In this document: in pieces, positions 32,823 through 47,800 of the stretch
Layout of the letters: each line of letters starts with the position of its first letter
How positions within the stretch are numbered: the first letter of the stretch is position 1
Source: Fragum whitleyi
Taxonomy: Eukaryota > Mollusca > Bivalvia > Cardiida > Cardiidae
DNA length: 64,000 nucleotides
NCBI GenBank assembly: GCA_948146395.1
Contig: OX411548.1
Span: forward strand, 61,089,020-61,153,019
Direction of reading: 5' to 3'
Made by a program: the position numbers and the translations under genes
Notes under the pieces: generated by a model
What the model was told of the DNA's origin: nothing
Seen by the model: the letters and a program-made list of their open reading frames with translations, nothing else
Database searches by the model: none

Positions 32823-35800
32823 CTGAAACAAGATGGAAAAGCATTTAGGCAAACTACTTTTGTGACCTTATAATCTAACCTTGACTTTATAAGATGACCT
32901 TGACCTTACTACCAACAGCCATGCTTTGACAAGGAATACACACATGAAATATGAGAACTCTGTTCCACTTGCTTATCAAAAAGTGTGATTGATGTGCAAG
33001 TTTAATTGATGAATAAATAAGACCTTGATACATATCATTGACCTTAGCAGATGACCTTGAACTTGGTCTTGACAGATATTCTTCACAATTAAGAGTTTAT
33101 AAAATATATAGAAAAAGGCTTGGCATTAAATGGAGTATATTTCAACCTTTGTTATTATTAACTAGAAGTTGCTATTAAGTGGAGCTATTTATCCTTTAAA
33201 TCTATCATTTGTGAACAAAGTCAATTGCAATTAAGCAGTCAGTTACTATAACAAGGGTTGCAATTAAGAAGATTCCACTTTATTGAACACAATCAGTTCA
33301 CTTACTGCATCATGATCTAAACCATCATCTCCATCACTTGTCACCGTCACCTTCCTCTCAACACGAGTCTCGATAACACCATCCCTCTCTGTCTTATACT
33401 AAAATGTACAGAAAATTATATTTTTCATAGCTGTCGGGAAAATAATTCGATACTTTCATGTTAAATTTCAACACATCATATGCATCTTCAATTTGAAAAA
33501 CTGGTTTATAAAATATCATTTTTTATACAATAAGAGCTCACATATAAAAAAATGTTTTTGAAGTAGATAAATTACATTTTCATATTAAATTCCATTACCA
33601 AAAACAATGATACTCTTTTTTTAAAATACAAATTACATTCATCTGCACTTCATTTTTTTTAAGATAGTATCCTTAATTAATTTTGTCATTCAATGAATCT
33701 TGATTTTTTTTAAATTCAATCCTCATAATAATTTGGTTGGCAAAAAAACTCTTTTTTTATTATCCTTTGTGTACCATAATTAATATTATTAACATCAACA
33801 TTACATTCTAAATCTTACAATATTTCTACCAAACTATCTTGTCTGTAAAGTATTTTCAAAAATTCTCCAAGTACCTTCAATTAAGCTTGAACATTTGGAT
33901 AAACAATTAAGTCTTAATTTCAAAAATCTACTTTAAGCATTCAAATCACTATTCATAAATCATATATAATTTTATGAATTAGAACAACATTCATGCCATT
34001 CACTAGAAACAATTTCATGCTCAACTTCAAACAAAGCAGCTACAGTAGTTCAACAGTAACTATTATGAATTAATAACAAACAGAAATATGGTTAGATATT
34101 AACTAGATTTGAAAATATTAGTATATAATTATTATATTGCACTCTTAAAAAAATTAAAATGGAAAAAGGGTGTTATTGTCTTTTAAGATAGCCTCTTCAA
34201 GGGGACTGTACAAGACTATTGTAAGTAATCTAGTGATATATAGGCACTGACAATAGTCTTTTCTTACCCCTTGTTTTTATTTGAGTTACATGCCTTGACC
34301 AAAATTGGGTTGGGGGCCCACTGGTAGTTTTGTCCAGTGGTCTTTGTAGGTTTTTTTTTTATTAAAAATGTATATTAACCCTCGTCATGCTGAACCTGGA
34401 ATATACCTTTTTTGACAGGAGGTATAGACAAAGATCAGCCTGCACATAAGTGCAGTCCGATCTTAGTTCATACCACCTGAATTTTATTTTTAAACCAGAA
34501 AGGTGTAATACAATGCATTTCCGTAATCCAATACTCTATCACATTTGGTAACTTCCAGTGCTTTTAGCACTTTGATTTTACATTTATTTAGCAAAGATTT
34601 TTTATTCAGCATGACAAGGGTTAATTCACTTATCGATCAATCTTCAAATAAAAAATACTCTCTTAATGATATTGTCAATACCCGATATTGACAATAAATT
34701 TTTTAGCGCTAATGAAGACTGTTGGTTTCCAAGTTATTTATGTTAATTAAACATTATCGAACACAAAGCACAGTGAAATAATCATCACGCACAAGCACAG
34801 TGTATCACTCAATAAATAGAACAGTCTTGCAGTCATTTTGCCAAGGCAGGGGCAACTATCAATGGGTTTCTAGTTATTCTCACACCAGTACAACCATTAA
34901 TCCTTTCCTAGCCGCAACCTGCTATTCCACATAGGTCTACGATTATCAACCCATTGGTTGGAAACAAAAAATCTGAAAGGATGAGCACCTCTCTGTTCGG
35001 GATCGAACCCAGGGCCTTTTAAATGAGAAGCAAATTTAAACAACCCCTAAAAGATTATAGAAGTAAGGACATAGGCATACCATATTTCCACCAATTATAG
35101 TGCCTTTCCTAATAGTAGTACCCCTACATTGTTATCTAAGACTTCACTTCAGTTGATTGAAAACCCCTTAATTCTAAGATTTTTTTCAGATTTCTTCTTT
35201 AATTTCAGATATTTTAATCTAAACAATCATTTATAATGATTGTTGAAAGGAAATTCACCTCAATTTGAAGGGAAAATGGGCCTAAGAGACATCAAATCAT
35301 CATTTCTTTTTCATCAGGAAATGGATACTAAATAAAGCTCTGTGTCCATGTTTAGTATAACTCCTGGGAGTGTTTATTAAGAGAAATATGGTAACCATAA
35401 TTATTTAACAGAACCATTGGGTTGTTTAAAATGTATTAGTATCACTGCAATATGGTTATATATTTATTTACATAACTTAACAGTCTGCTAGACACTTAAT
35501 CCAGTTTACGATCAACTAGAGGAATACATTAAACATTCATGGAAAATTATATAATTTGTGATTTTGAATGAATTTGAGTGGTATGAGTGCTCTTATTATG
35601 GACTATGAACTGTCATAAAGCTAGTATACAATATTCACACAGGGTAAGCATAAGAATTGTTAGATTTTAATACATCATTATGGAAGAAAGAACAATAAAG
35701 ACAGATCTATAGGAAAAAGTCCAACTAGGCTTGGACATTATTTAATGGCAATGAGGCTTGAGTATTTGGCAGAGAAGATTGAAGTATCAACACATTTTAT

Positions 35801-38800
35801 CCAAATACTTAAAAGAATTCAAACTCAAAGCATTTTATGTATAGGCTACATGACAGAATTTAAGCAGTAGTGTAACCAAAGTGCAACAAAGGTCATTACA
35901 AATAAATCTGCTTGAGACAAGTTATGCATGCAGGCCTCGCAGAGATTAACTCATTAACATGGCAACAAATTTTTACACAGGTCCAAAATAAAGCATTTGC
36001 AAAAGAATGATACCCACAAAAAGGTAACTTCTAGAAAACACACATATATATTGTTTATCAGCTTCAATATCCACAATACAAATTCAATATGACAATAATT
36101 CTTCAATTTTATCTGGAGGACTGATATACTTGATCATGCATTGGTGATTTTTTTTTTCCAAAATCATTTTCAATATCATATCACCATCTATTGGCCGCTT
36201 AAAACAGAAAAATAGTGGGTGCAAACAATTTTTGGAAATTAAAATCCTGAATTTTATCATTTTCTTTGAATGCCTTACATGTAAAAGAACAGTTACCATG
36301 TCTATAAAGGACATAGTGCTCAATTTGCAAATGCTTTCAAATTAGACTTCACAAAATTTGCTCAAATGGTAGGGAGTTAAGGTAGTGGACTTATAATAGT
36401 TCCACAACATTTTGCAACACAATATCATTCACAACTATGAGCAAAGTTTCCTAATAATTTCATAACAAAACCTCAGTCAACATTGTTAATGATCATGAGT
36501 GTGGAAATGTTGCGGAACTATTACGGCCCACTACCATAAAACACTCAAAACACAGCATACCGTTGTTGTATCAATAGTCTGGGATTTCGTGGTGACAGAG
36601 TGGGCACTGATCAGGATGCTATCCTCTTGCTCATAAGGCATACCATCCTTCTCATAAGTGACTTTATGTGTTTTAGTTTCGACTATAGGGATGTTAGAAG
36701 TAGATCGGAGTGTTTCTTCCGTGTCTGGATTAAACTTGTAGGTCTCGGTTTCTACAGTGACTGGCTGAAGTGGGGAGAAAACTTAGTCTTAGCCAGGATA
36801 AAAATCATGAATGGTTATTAGACTTGGTCAGTAATAAGCTTTGTGATGGAAAGTAAAAAATACAAGCAGGTACTCTGACACTTGGCTGCAGTTGCCTGAC
36901 AGAGAAAAAATCAAAGGAAAGGAAGGGACAAAGTTCTTGCAAAAATGTTATTAACCCTCAATGAAATACATTGCTCATTTGCTAGTGCAAACACATGCCA
37001 AGTTTTAAATTGTATGTCCCATTTTGAAAGTTTTATTATGTCTTATGCCACTTTCATCAATACTTTGGTTGCAGCAATGGATACATCTTAACATTGATTC
37101 CTGGTTTATTGAAGGTTTAAAAAGACAATAGGTAAGAAAAACAAGATGTGTTTGTGAAACACGAATGCCCCCGTAACGGCATTTTTTTTCAAAGTTTGAC
37201 CTTGACAGATGACCTTGACCTTGTCACATGACCTTGACTTTGGTACCAGCGGATGCGGATCATTGAGATCTATCATCATGCCAAATATTAGCTTTGTATC
37301 TTGAATAGGCTTGAAGATATTGGCAAGGTTAAGTTTCGGGTTAAGTTTTCAGACAGATGGACAGACAGACGGACGGATGGACGGACGGACAGACAGATGG
37401 ACGGATGGACAGACAGACGGACATGAGCCCCTGATCTCTCGATACGGGGGCATAATAAAATATTTGAAAGAATGCTGGCCTTGGAAATGTGCAGCACTTC
37501 AAAACCTTATTAACTGTAGCAAGACCCTCTGTTCTGAACTATCTATTCATGGTAAACTTGCTTGGTAAAAATCTTTTTAGATTTCAGTTCTTTTAACATC
37601 TTTATTTATGGTGACCATGAACAGATTTTACATTGCATGGGGTGATCACAGAGCTTCAGATGGAGTTTTTTTTTTTAATTTTTAAATTTAAATATTTTAT
37701 TATTCCTTATTTAAGGTGGGACGTTACAGTTTTGGGGAGACAACCCGCCTGGAAAAAAAATCGTGAGGGGGCCTTGTTAAAATCAACTTTATATGAAGTT
37801 GCGAGTGCACAGTGGAAGGCTTTTTTTTCAAACAATCGTAATTTTGTCAACCTACACGCAGGATTGTCCTGAATTCAAAATAATAACGTTCGCAAAACAT
37901 TTCAGAAACATAAGACTGCTAAGAAAGATTCTCTTTCTAAACGTTTGCAAATGCTTTTGCATTCTGAACTTCAGGGTTTGGCAATTGTTACGAGGGACAA
38001 AATGAAATCCGGTCATGCGTTCAATATAACGAATCACACATGATCATCCGAAAAATGGTAGTCTGCATTACCGTGTAAAGTATATCTAATGAGTGTTTCA
38101 CACTTGTGCTTCGTTATTCCAACGAAGTACGGGCGACGTTGATAGAATTATCACAAGCCATGCATTCAGGATGACAAAACGGAGCAAACATTTTTGCTAT
38201 TTATACCCTGCATTGCTCGCATGTGCGTGAGCTAAATGTTTACTTCGCTTTGTTGTCCTGAACGCAGGGCTGTCACGTTCTCTTCATCACCGAAAGGGAA
38301 TGTTTGAGTTCGGGTCATATCGTTGTAAGTATAAAACTATCATATAATGGATGCTTACAAAAGGTAGTCATCTTTCAGTTATTTGAACATTGCTTGAAAA
38401 GGAGAAAACATATGCTTTTTTATTTACAACTTCGGTAAAAACTGATGCGGCATGAGGAATTATATCCAAAAATAATAAGATTTTGCCACTTGGCTGCGAT
38501 TTCTCTCCTTTTCAATTTACTTTTCTGCACTGTTAACCGTCTGTTCGTTTTTCACTATTCTTTTTATAATTTTTTAAAAATGATATGTTACTTTTGCCTA
38601 TAAAGATCCCATTCATTACGTATATAACACGTTGTTAAAACGAAAAAGGAGACAACGTAGACAACCTTTAAAAAATTCATTTCTTCTCTCTAAATTTCCG
38701 TCTCTATTTGATTCCGTTTATGCGTGTTTGTAAGAGTGAAAACGATAATTTGATAACAATTATCAATATTCCATCAATAACTTTGCCAACATTGAATATT

Positions 38801-41800
38801 TCAATAAGCAATAATTTTAAAAAGCTTTCGTATTATTCGAAGAGCGTATGCATTCGAGAGTTACTCCTTGACCAAGAAGTCCCGAGATCGGGTATAAATA
38901 CCGGCGATTGTACTTTTTCCTGTATTTGGCCCGAGACTGTTGAACTCTTCTGTAATCCACAAAATCAAGAGGGATCAATGTAAAATTTAGGAAATTGTTT
39001 CCAAACCATTGTAAAATAAATTAGATTAAAATTGTCAACATAACCACAGAATTCTAAAATCTTTAAAATCAATCGAAAGTCATGTTTTCTTTCTTTTTTG
39101 TTTCAAACGAGTAATAAACTATCTTATCTTCCGTGACAACTGAAATGACATATTATATTTATATGTTATTGTCTCATATAGAAAATGAGTTTATGGAGGA
39201 AAACCTCGTGTTTTGATCAGGATAATGGCTGTGCATGTGGCGGATCCAGAGAAAATGGGGTGTTCAGTCTTTCACTGGGTAATTCGGCAAAACTTTGGTA
39301 ATGATGTGAAATAACTACCCCCCCCCCCCCTTATTTGTAGTTTAAACCCCCTTACAGAAATCCTACAACTACCATAGGCGTTACCAAGTGCATCAAAATT
39401 ACAAATGGTTTTTATTGTTGATTGGGAAATCAGGGGACGTAACAATGCCTGGACAAAATCAAATTAGAGTTGTAAATTATGGGGGGTACTGTATTTCAAA
39501 CTTATGAAATTGACTAAAAGTGCCTGGATACATATACTTTTCTTTATTAATTTCAGTTGTACGATAGTTGGGCTAATTTTCTATTGACAGATTTCGAGTT
39601 TATTTAATATAAGTGTTTGCTTTTTTTGCCCTCAAAAAAATATTCACTTTTTATCTTTGAGGAGCATTTAAAGCCAAATGCCCACTTGTCACTTATTTAT
39701 GCCCTTACTAGAAAGTTTATTATATTTTTATGTTTCCATATCTATGACTATAGATATATGTTGATTTAGCACACCAGCATTGTGATTGGTCGGTGTAATA
39801 AACAGTTCTCTTTGATATTTTCGTAAACATGGCCACCTTAAGGAAAATGTAAATATTTTCAAAATATGCGTGGAAAGCTATGTTGATATTTTTACTATAT
39901 CAGTGCATATGAATGCTCTAAAACATACATCTGTTTCGCGGATATCTGGAAATCCCCCGAAACTGTAACGGCCCTCCTTAATCCCTATGTTGTTGGTACT
40001 CATTTGAAACATCTCATCGAGACAATTCAAGAGAGTACCCACAAACTGGGGTTTCATTTGTAAATAAAGATTTGAGACTGGCTTTATCCCCTCTTGTCTA
40101 GGCCCCCTGGATCACAATAGCTCTCATGAGCACCTTGTGCTCAAGTGAGCTGTAAAGGAGAACTTGCTGATGCAGAAGAGCAATTTCTTCTTTCTTTGTA
40201 AGACTACAACGGTTTCCTCAGCTACATTGTTTCAATATGTTCTGTTGAAGGGTAAAAGTGTGTAACAAATATGACATCAATTCTATGGCGCACAATTAAG
40301 ATACAATAAACACAAGAAATTGATTCAAGTGACTGGCATGAATGTATGTCTTATATCAATTATTTAAAATGTCCTATTCAAATTAATTTGTCCTTTTAAA
40401 CTAAATTTCAATTCAAAGAAAAATAGCTTAAGCTATTCAGTATAACTTATACTTGATAACTATACTGCCATCTTTATTCCATGACTGGAGCAAAAAAAAA
40501 ATTACATGTCAATGGCTCAGCAAGAAACAGTTGCAACTGCCTATATGTTTATAGGTAGTTGCAACTGTTTTGCACTGAATCATCATTGTATGCCATAAAA
40601 TATATCTGGCATCTGTCCTGAGATTGTCTTAAAGACAACCTGATCTTAAAGGAGTCTATACCTGAAAATTGATTAAGAGATCTAAGGCTTTTTTTACCTA
40701 TTCTAGACAAGGTTAAGATCAGCTTACCTACAACAAAATGGAGTAACATATTCTTTTTTTGCCAAAATTCAGAACTCCAACAATCAAAAACAGTATGTGG
40801 ATCAAGAAAGAGCAACAATTAACAAGAGTTTCGTAAAGCAGAATAATATTCCCCACCAACCCTCATCGATGGCTCAGTGCAAAACAGTTGCAAATGCCTA
40901 TAAACATACAGGCAGTTATAACTATTATGTGCTGAGCCATTGTTATGTCAGTGTTTGCATAGCCAAAAAACAATTTGGCACTTTGTTGGGTCATGGGTAT
41001 TAATGTATAAAATTTATTGATACTAGGTCACTAAGCTCTTGATGAAGAGTTCAAAAACAAAAAGAGTATACAGACAGATGAGTGGACAGACATGGTGAAA
41101 CCAAAATACCCTCCTCTACTTTGTGGGTAGGGGTTATAAATATAATGTATGCTGATATTATGTGGTGGCACTTTAAAATACACCATTAGACAACCAAACC
41201 TATAAAAGCTGTAGTTACAAAGTTTTGGTCACAAATGGACAATGTCAAATGATTTTGTCAGATGTATAAAGGGCTTCAATTAATGCCTTGCAATATTACA
41301 GAGCAAAATTTTGGAAATGCTGTGAACAAACTATTGATTTTTAAGAGTAAATCAAAGATGATTAATTCAAGGTCAATTAATCTTCAAAAATGCATTTAAA
41401 GGCAATAAATATATAATCAATTAATCTTAAATAAAGCATTTTTTACAACCAAATCTTACATGAACCAATTTAAAGTAGAAGTTATATGTAAATATGAATA
41501 AAATGGGGTTACTATTTTTCATAAAGAATATTAACTCATTCTTTTTTTGTTTTTCATCATTTTTTTATTACCCCATTTCTCGTATTTATCAAAATCTCAT
41601 ATTATTTTCTTACGCTTTTGAATATTGACATAATGAAACGACTACAAGGGTACAACAATTTTCCTCAACCCTTTCCAATCAACAGTCCAGTATCTGTAGG
41701 CTAAGCCTCTTGACCCAAAGTTCCTGAGTTTGATTCCCAGGAGTGGTGGCCATTGATCTTGGTTCTTTCATTGGCCCACACATTCGGTGTGAGTACTTGT

Positions 41801-44800
41801 AAATTTTCCAGGCAGCAGAATCGAGAGGAATTAATCAAAGTTGTAAGATTAAATTGTTTCTAAATCAATGTAAAATAAATAGGTTTTAACTAAACCTTCT
41901 GTTGTGATAGCAGTACATCACAGTGCCAAATTTCCGAAAAAGGAGAATTATTATGGAACTATAACCCTTCATATTCACTGTCAATCAAGAATTTTTGTTA
42001 TTTAACCAGAGCGCTGAAATTTTTTTTCATTAGGGGACTTGCTGGAACAATGGCATAAACACCCCTCAAAGAAGATTAAAAGATTCTTCTAATCCCAATA
42101 TTTTTTCTAGTTCTGTTGATATTAGGATCCATATGCCAATACTGGATATGAAGTCCATCTAATGTAATGTGCCATGTTTCACCTAGCTAACACATTTTAT
42201 CAAGGCTAAGCAGTTTTATAAAGTATCCACAATTTTCAAAATCCCAAAACTTGTTGACGGAACACCGTTACAAATCTATAAATACCTACAAGGTGATTGG
42301 CGAATATGTGTCCTTCTCCCAGTAGCTATATATAGATTTGTCCTGTAACATTAGCTTGTGATGTTTGGCCATCATAATGAAAATACAAATTGTGGTGCAG
42401 GGTTTTAGAATGCCATCCCCATAAGTCCCACTTACGGTTTGATAGTCCCTGTGTTTTAGCTATTCTCATTTTTTTACGTAAATATCAAATCTTTCTCTAA
42501 ACAATGTATTTGATGGATTTGTACCTTTGGGGTCAGCTTCAGAAAAGAATTGAAGACTGTTTAAATCAGTCTTCAATTTTTTCCTGAAGTTTGTCCCCAA
42601 AGGACATCAGATAGTTTTGAGAGTCTTAGCTACTTATTTGGGGGTCTCAGACTTGAAAACCCTGCGTCCCTGAAAACCCTGATGATGACTTATCATCACA
42701 AAGAATAGTGCCAATGAGCCATCGGATCCCGGACAGACTGATTAATGAAGTGGAACAAATAAATGATAGAATAAGTGAGTTTGTTTGAATGGAGTTGAAA
42801 GCCACTTTCAACAATTTTTCTGGATCGGCATCTGGAGCATATAACAATGGATTCCTGGTATTTCTCACACCAGTACCACAATAACATTTTTTCCTGCCCT
42901 CCACATGGATCTACCAATATCAACCCATTGGTGAAAGACGAATAGTCCAAAAGAATAAGTGCCACCATAAGGGGTTCAAACCCACAACTACTAGATTGAC
43001 AATCCGACACGCTACCAACTTTGCTATGACGGTGGCATGAAATTAGCAAGTCTCACCACTGAAGATGTAATTGAGGTCCTTGACCGTCTGTCCTCCGTTG
43101 ATTCAAACCCGTCTTGAAGTTTGGGTTTTTTGGCAACCGGTGGTGGCTTTCTTCGGTTTGGATCATTTTCTCCTGCAGACTCGAAGAAAGGCATGGGTTC
43201 CTCGGATTTTGATTTCTTTGTCTGAAGAAAATGCATTTAAAATATAGATTGCTCAGCATTCAACAGTTGTAACTGTTTATAAATATATAGGCAGTTTCAA
43301 CTATTAAGCACTGAGCAGTTGATATAATATTTATAATTACATTACTAGAAATTTATTGCCTTTTTGCAAAGCCAATTAAGATCATTGATTCTTGTCAAGC
43401 TGAACCCGGAATATTCCTGTTTTGACAGGAGGTATAGGCAAAGATCAGTCTGCACAATAGTTCAGTCTGATCTTAGTCTACACCATCTGTTTTTTTGCTT
43501 CACATAGGATTGTGGAGGGACTTGTAATTTTTCAAGAGTAATATTGGCATACAATTTTGTCTTTCAGTTAATTCAGCACTTTGATTTGAGTGTAACTTGG
43601 CCAAAATTTTAATCAAGCATGACAAGGGTTAAGTAATACATCTGGCTTTAAAACCTTGTTTTGAGAGTTTGATCCCTGGCTGGGCCAACTTTCTTCCAAC
43701 ATATGACATTGCCACACAGATCATTTTGTCATTATTTGAGTTTCAAGCAAACACCTTATGTACTACCAAAAATTATCAGATATCACAAAAGACAACATTG
43801 CTTACAACAACCAAAGGCTAAATCAACACTAGGGGTTGTCTCAATCAAAAGAGTCAAGCATAAAATTGTCGTCTATAGATATATAAAATAAATATAATAG
43901 ATAATAATTTTTTAAACATACCACAGATGGTTCATGTAATGGCAAGAATTCCTGTTTTCTGTCTATTGACTTGTAGTCTCCAATCTTCATGTTGTAGGCA
44001 CCTGCTCCTATACCAGCCTGCAAATGTAAAAATTTAACATTACGTACAACAAATTTCTAGAAATTAACAAGTTGGGCTAGTGAAACAGATTTGTCAAAGA
44101 AACAGCATTTTTCAGAAGTATGACCTTTCACTTACCCAGGAGGGTGGAATTCCCATGCCTGACTTGTCCGACAAAGCCTTTTCTACTTAAGGACAAGTAT
44201 ATTTTGGAAGGCAACTTGTCCATGGACAAGTAAATACAATGGCAAGTTTTGGAAAGGTATCAATTAGATCTGATAATGATAATGATAATTTTCCTAACTT
44301 CCATATCAAAGGGTAGAAAACATTGTTTTTAATGAAGAAAATGCAGAGTTTCAGTATTTTCTTCATTAAAAGCAATTTCTGTTGAAATTTATCTATTCAT
44401 TTTCTTTTTGCAGACAACATAATTTTGATACCGGACAAGTAGAAAATAATCTTTAACTTGTCCAAGAGTCTGTATTTTCACACTCCTGACCAACCTTCTA
44501 GATTCAGTTATAGTCACAATTCAAAGAAGAGACCATTTCAAATAGTGCTGTTCAAATTTATTGCAGGAAAAGGTAATTATCTATTATCCAGCAATTTTAA
44601 TTATTTCAAACAGTGCCTAATACAAAATAAAATGAAATCATTTGAACTTAAATAAAACAGAATATCCTACCAAGTTGTTCACATATTCATTGAACCATTT
44701 TGCCCGTTGTAAGTCTGTATCGACAGCATGGTATCGTGGGTCGGTATCGATAAGACACTTTGATGGATGCCATGATGAATAGGCTGTGATGTCTGGGGTG

Positions 44801-47800
44801 TCCCTTAATAATTGCACATAGCCTGCTTTTTTCTGGAAACATAACAGAAATAAGATTAACCCATTACCAGACAACAAATTATTAGACAAGTCCAATCTCA
44901 AAAGACATGTGCATCGCAATATTTACATTTGATTTGAAAAATATTTGCAAAATAGTGATGAAAACATAGTGAGAATAGGAGAAGTAACTTACTATAAGCA
45001 GTTTCTCCTTATGAAAAGTGTTGATAGTAGAACTGTAATAGTATATATCCGCAATATTTCAAACCTTATGAACTTTTACAATGTTGACCAAGGTTTCCTA
45101 ATGAAAGTCATTAGGAAACCTCGGTTGACACTGTTTAAGTTCTATACTTCTTAAACGTTGGGGAACTTTTACAGGTCCACTACCTTAATATGAATTTGAT
45201 CCTGACGTTTTACTCTGCAAATGTTTTCTTCAACTTTCTTTTGAATTTATATTTCAATGAAAGATAGAATTGGTTATTTATGTCAGAATGATTGAACTAT
45301 TTACCAAGTCTTGTAAGTGTTCTTTGAAGTACTCCTCTCTCTTTGCATCGGAGTCAACATTCGTAAACCGTGGATCATGACAGAGATCTTCTTTGACGTC
45401 ATTATATCGAGAATAACTCGTAATGTCTGGGTTATCGCGTAACATTTGTTTAAACTCTTCCTTTTTCTGAAAGAAAAGGAAACATTTCTTAAATACTTTA
45501 TACGGGACTATCAAAATTTATTGGTGGGTTATTGCTCAATAATTTCAAAGTAAAACTACAGAAATTATCAAAATATAATACTCTAGAGTTCTGTTTTCTT
45601 TAATTTCGTGCTACTGGAGGTCATTAAACTGTGACCAGTAAAGGTGATGAATTTGTTTGTTAGAATGGGGCTTTAAACAGTTTTCATCATTATTTGTCAT
45701 ATTGGTGCGGCTGGAGCACCTAACAATGGATTCCTGGTATTTCTCACACCAGTGCTACTAACACATCCTTTCCGAGCCTCCAGCTGCTATCCGTTATAGG
45801 TCTTTGATTTAGTAAAGGTGTTGAAATCAAATTGCCAAGTATTTCATGAACGAGATGACATCCTTTGAGAATTTTTTTTCTTCACATCATGACTTTTTTT
45901 TTCTTGCATAAATCTAGCTTAAAATTTAAAGCAATGTAAAATTCACAATCATACAACAATTTTTAGAGCTAGAGATACAGTAGAGGGGGTATTTTGTATT
46001 TTAGATCAAAGATTGAAATAACAATAGCACAAACTTTATGTTGTTGGTACTCAATGGAATCGTCTCATCAAGGTGTTTCAAATGAGTAACCACAACTCAA
46101 GGTTTCATTGAGAAAACAAGATGTGTTTGTGAAACACGAATGCCCCCGTAACAGCGATCTCTCGATAAGGCAAAGGTTAAGTTTTTGGTTAAGTTTTCGG
46201 ACAGACAGACAGACAGACGGACATGAGTAAAACAATATGCCCCCGATCTCTCGATACGGGGGCATAAAAATATTCTAGACTGGCTTTACCCCCTCTTATC
46301 TGTACCTCAGAAATTCTCACAACCAACTACATAGCCCATCTTCTTGCATAACTTGAAACAAATATTGGTCTCAAAAATCCATTTACCAAATTTTCTATAA
46401 ATTCATCGAACCAGGCCTCCCTTTGTGCATCACTGCCAACAGCTATATATCTTGGGTCATCTTGGATATAATCTTTGACATCGGACCATCTAGACTGGCT
46501 GTCTACAGGCGACTCTTGTAACAAGGCCATAAACTCTGACTTCAACTGTTTGAATAGAAATTTTTAAATCAAAAACTTGTGAACAATCATTCCTAAATTG
46601 ACCATAACCTGATGAATTCAAATTTTGCTTCAAACAAATTAACATCTCTTTTTTTTACAATTCAACCAGGCTTGCTCAAGGTATTCTTAAGGCATATTTT
46701 TCTCAGTTGAAAGCAGGGGTATTTTTAGACTTGTGCAAAAAGATTTAAATGGTTCTACATTAAGGTAGTTGACCCATAATAGTTCCACAATATTTTAGCA
46801 GTCATGGTCTCTTACAGTGTTTACTGAGGATTCCTAATGATTTCATTAGGAAACCTTGGTTAACATTGTGGAAGTTGAAGAGCCCCAAATGTTGCAGAAC
46901 TATTACCAGTCCACTACCTTAATTTAGGCTTCAGCCAAAATCTCTAACTTGAATGCATACAAAATATAGGAAATTTAAAAAAAAAAATTGGACTGACCCT
47001 TTGATTTATTTACTTCTGAACACCCTAAAAGATCACATGAAACTTGTAACTCACCAAATTATTGATATATTCATTAAACCATTCTTCCCGCAGACCCTCA
47101 AGTGGAACAGCTGCAAATCTAGGATCACGGTCAATTTCTTGTCTTGCTTCTGGCCATGTGCTTTGACTGTGAATCTGTGGTGTGTCCTTCAGTAACCGCA
47201 TAAAGTCTTTTTTAAGCTGAAAGGAAATACTCAAGAATTTAAGACCCATTCAAGAAAAGATTTTAGACTGGCTAAATTTCTTAGGGGATGAAGATGACTA
47301 TTCCAAAATGTTTTTGATTGATGCAAAATGTTTAAAAATGGCAGAAAATATTATGGTAAGGGGAAAAACTGCTTTTAGTTTGAAACTTTTCATTTTATAC
47401 AAATTTATTTTTACTGATTTGTTATATTTCCTTACTTTTTATAAGTCCCTAAAAACCAGGACGTATTATGTGATGACCTGTACTTTTCAGAGTCTGGGAA
47501 TCAACCCCGCAAGCATGCAGCATCCATTACTTTATCTGGAGCATAACTCTGTAACCTTATGTATGGTTGACTTGAAACTTGGCAGTTATTTTCCTCTCAT
47601 GTAACAAAATTGGACAGACTAACAGACAGACACCCCTTCACAACCACATCCATATTGAGCTGTTAAAACTAAATCTTGATCACTGCACCCAAACTTGACA
47701 AATAACTTTTGTCTTTTGGGGACAAAACATAGTGGACAATGTAACAAGTAATTTATTCAATGTACACAATGGCTTTAAAGGCAGTTTCCTTCACAGGTGT

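Larger units (their letters stand above)
37711..39981. mobile_element. 2.27-kb element with TTAAGGWGGG terminal inverted repeats
   Basis: TTAAGGTGGGACGTTACAGT, TTTGGGGA at the left is inverse to TCCCCCGAAACTGTAACGGC, CCTCCTTAA at the right. TTAA is found at both edges, so a TTAA-targeting (piggyBac-like) origin is possible, but no transposase is recognised. It carries two palindromes (37857-37985 and 38161-38270) and an unassigned 91-codon open frame (38708-38983). Confidence 0.65.

Noticed and set aside
38708..38983. 91-codon open frame inside the TTAA-flanked element
   Set aside because: No recognisable domain, no second copy and no splice support. It is too short to be a transposase.
41690..41830. 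Another tRNA-headed SINE on the plus strand
   Set aside because: GGGTTTGATTCCC-like words are present, but the rest of the head and the body could not be matched, so support is too weak to list.
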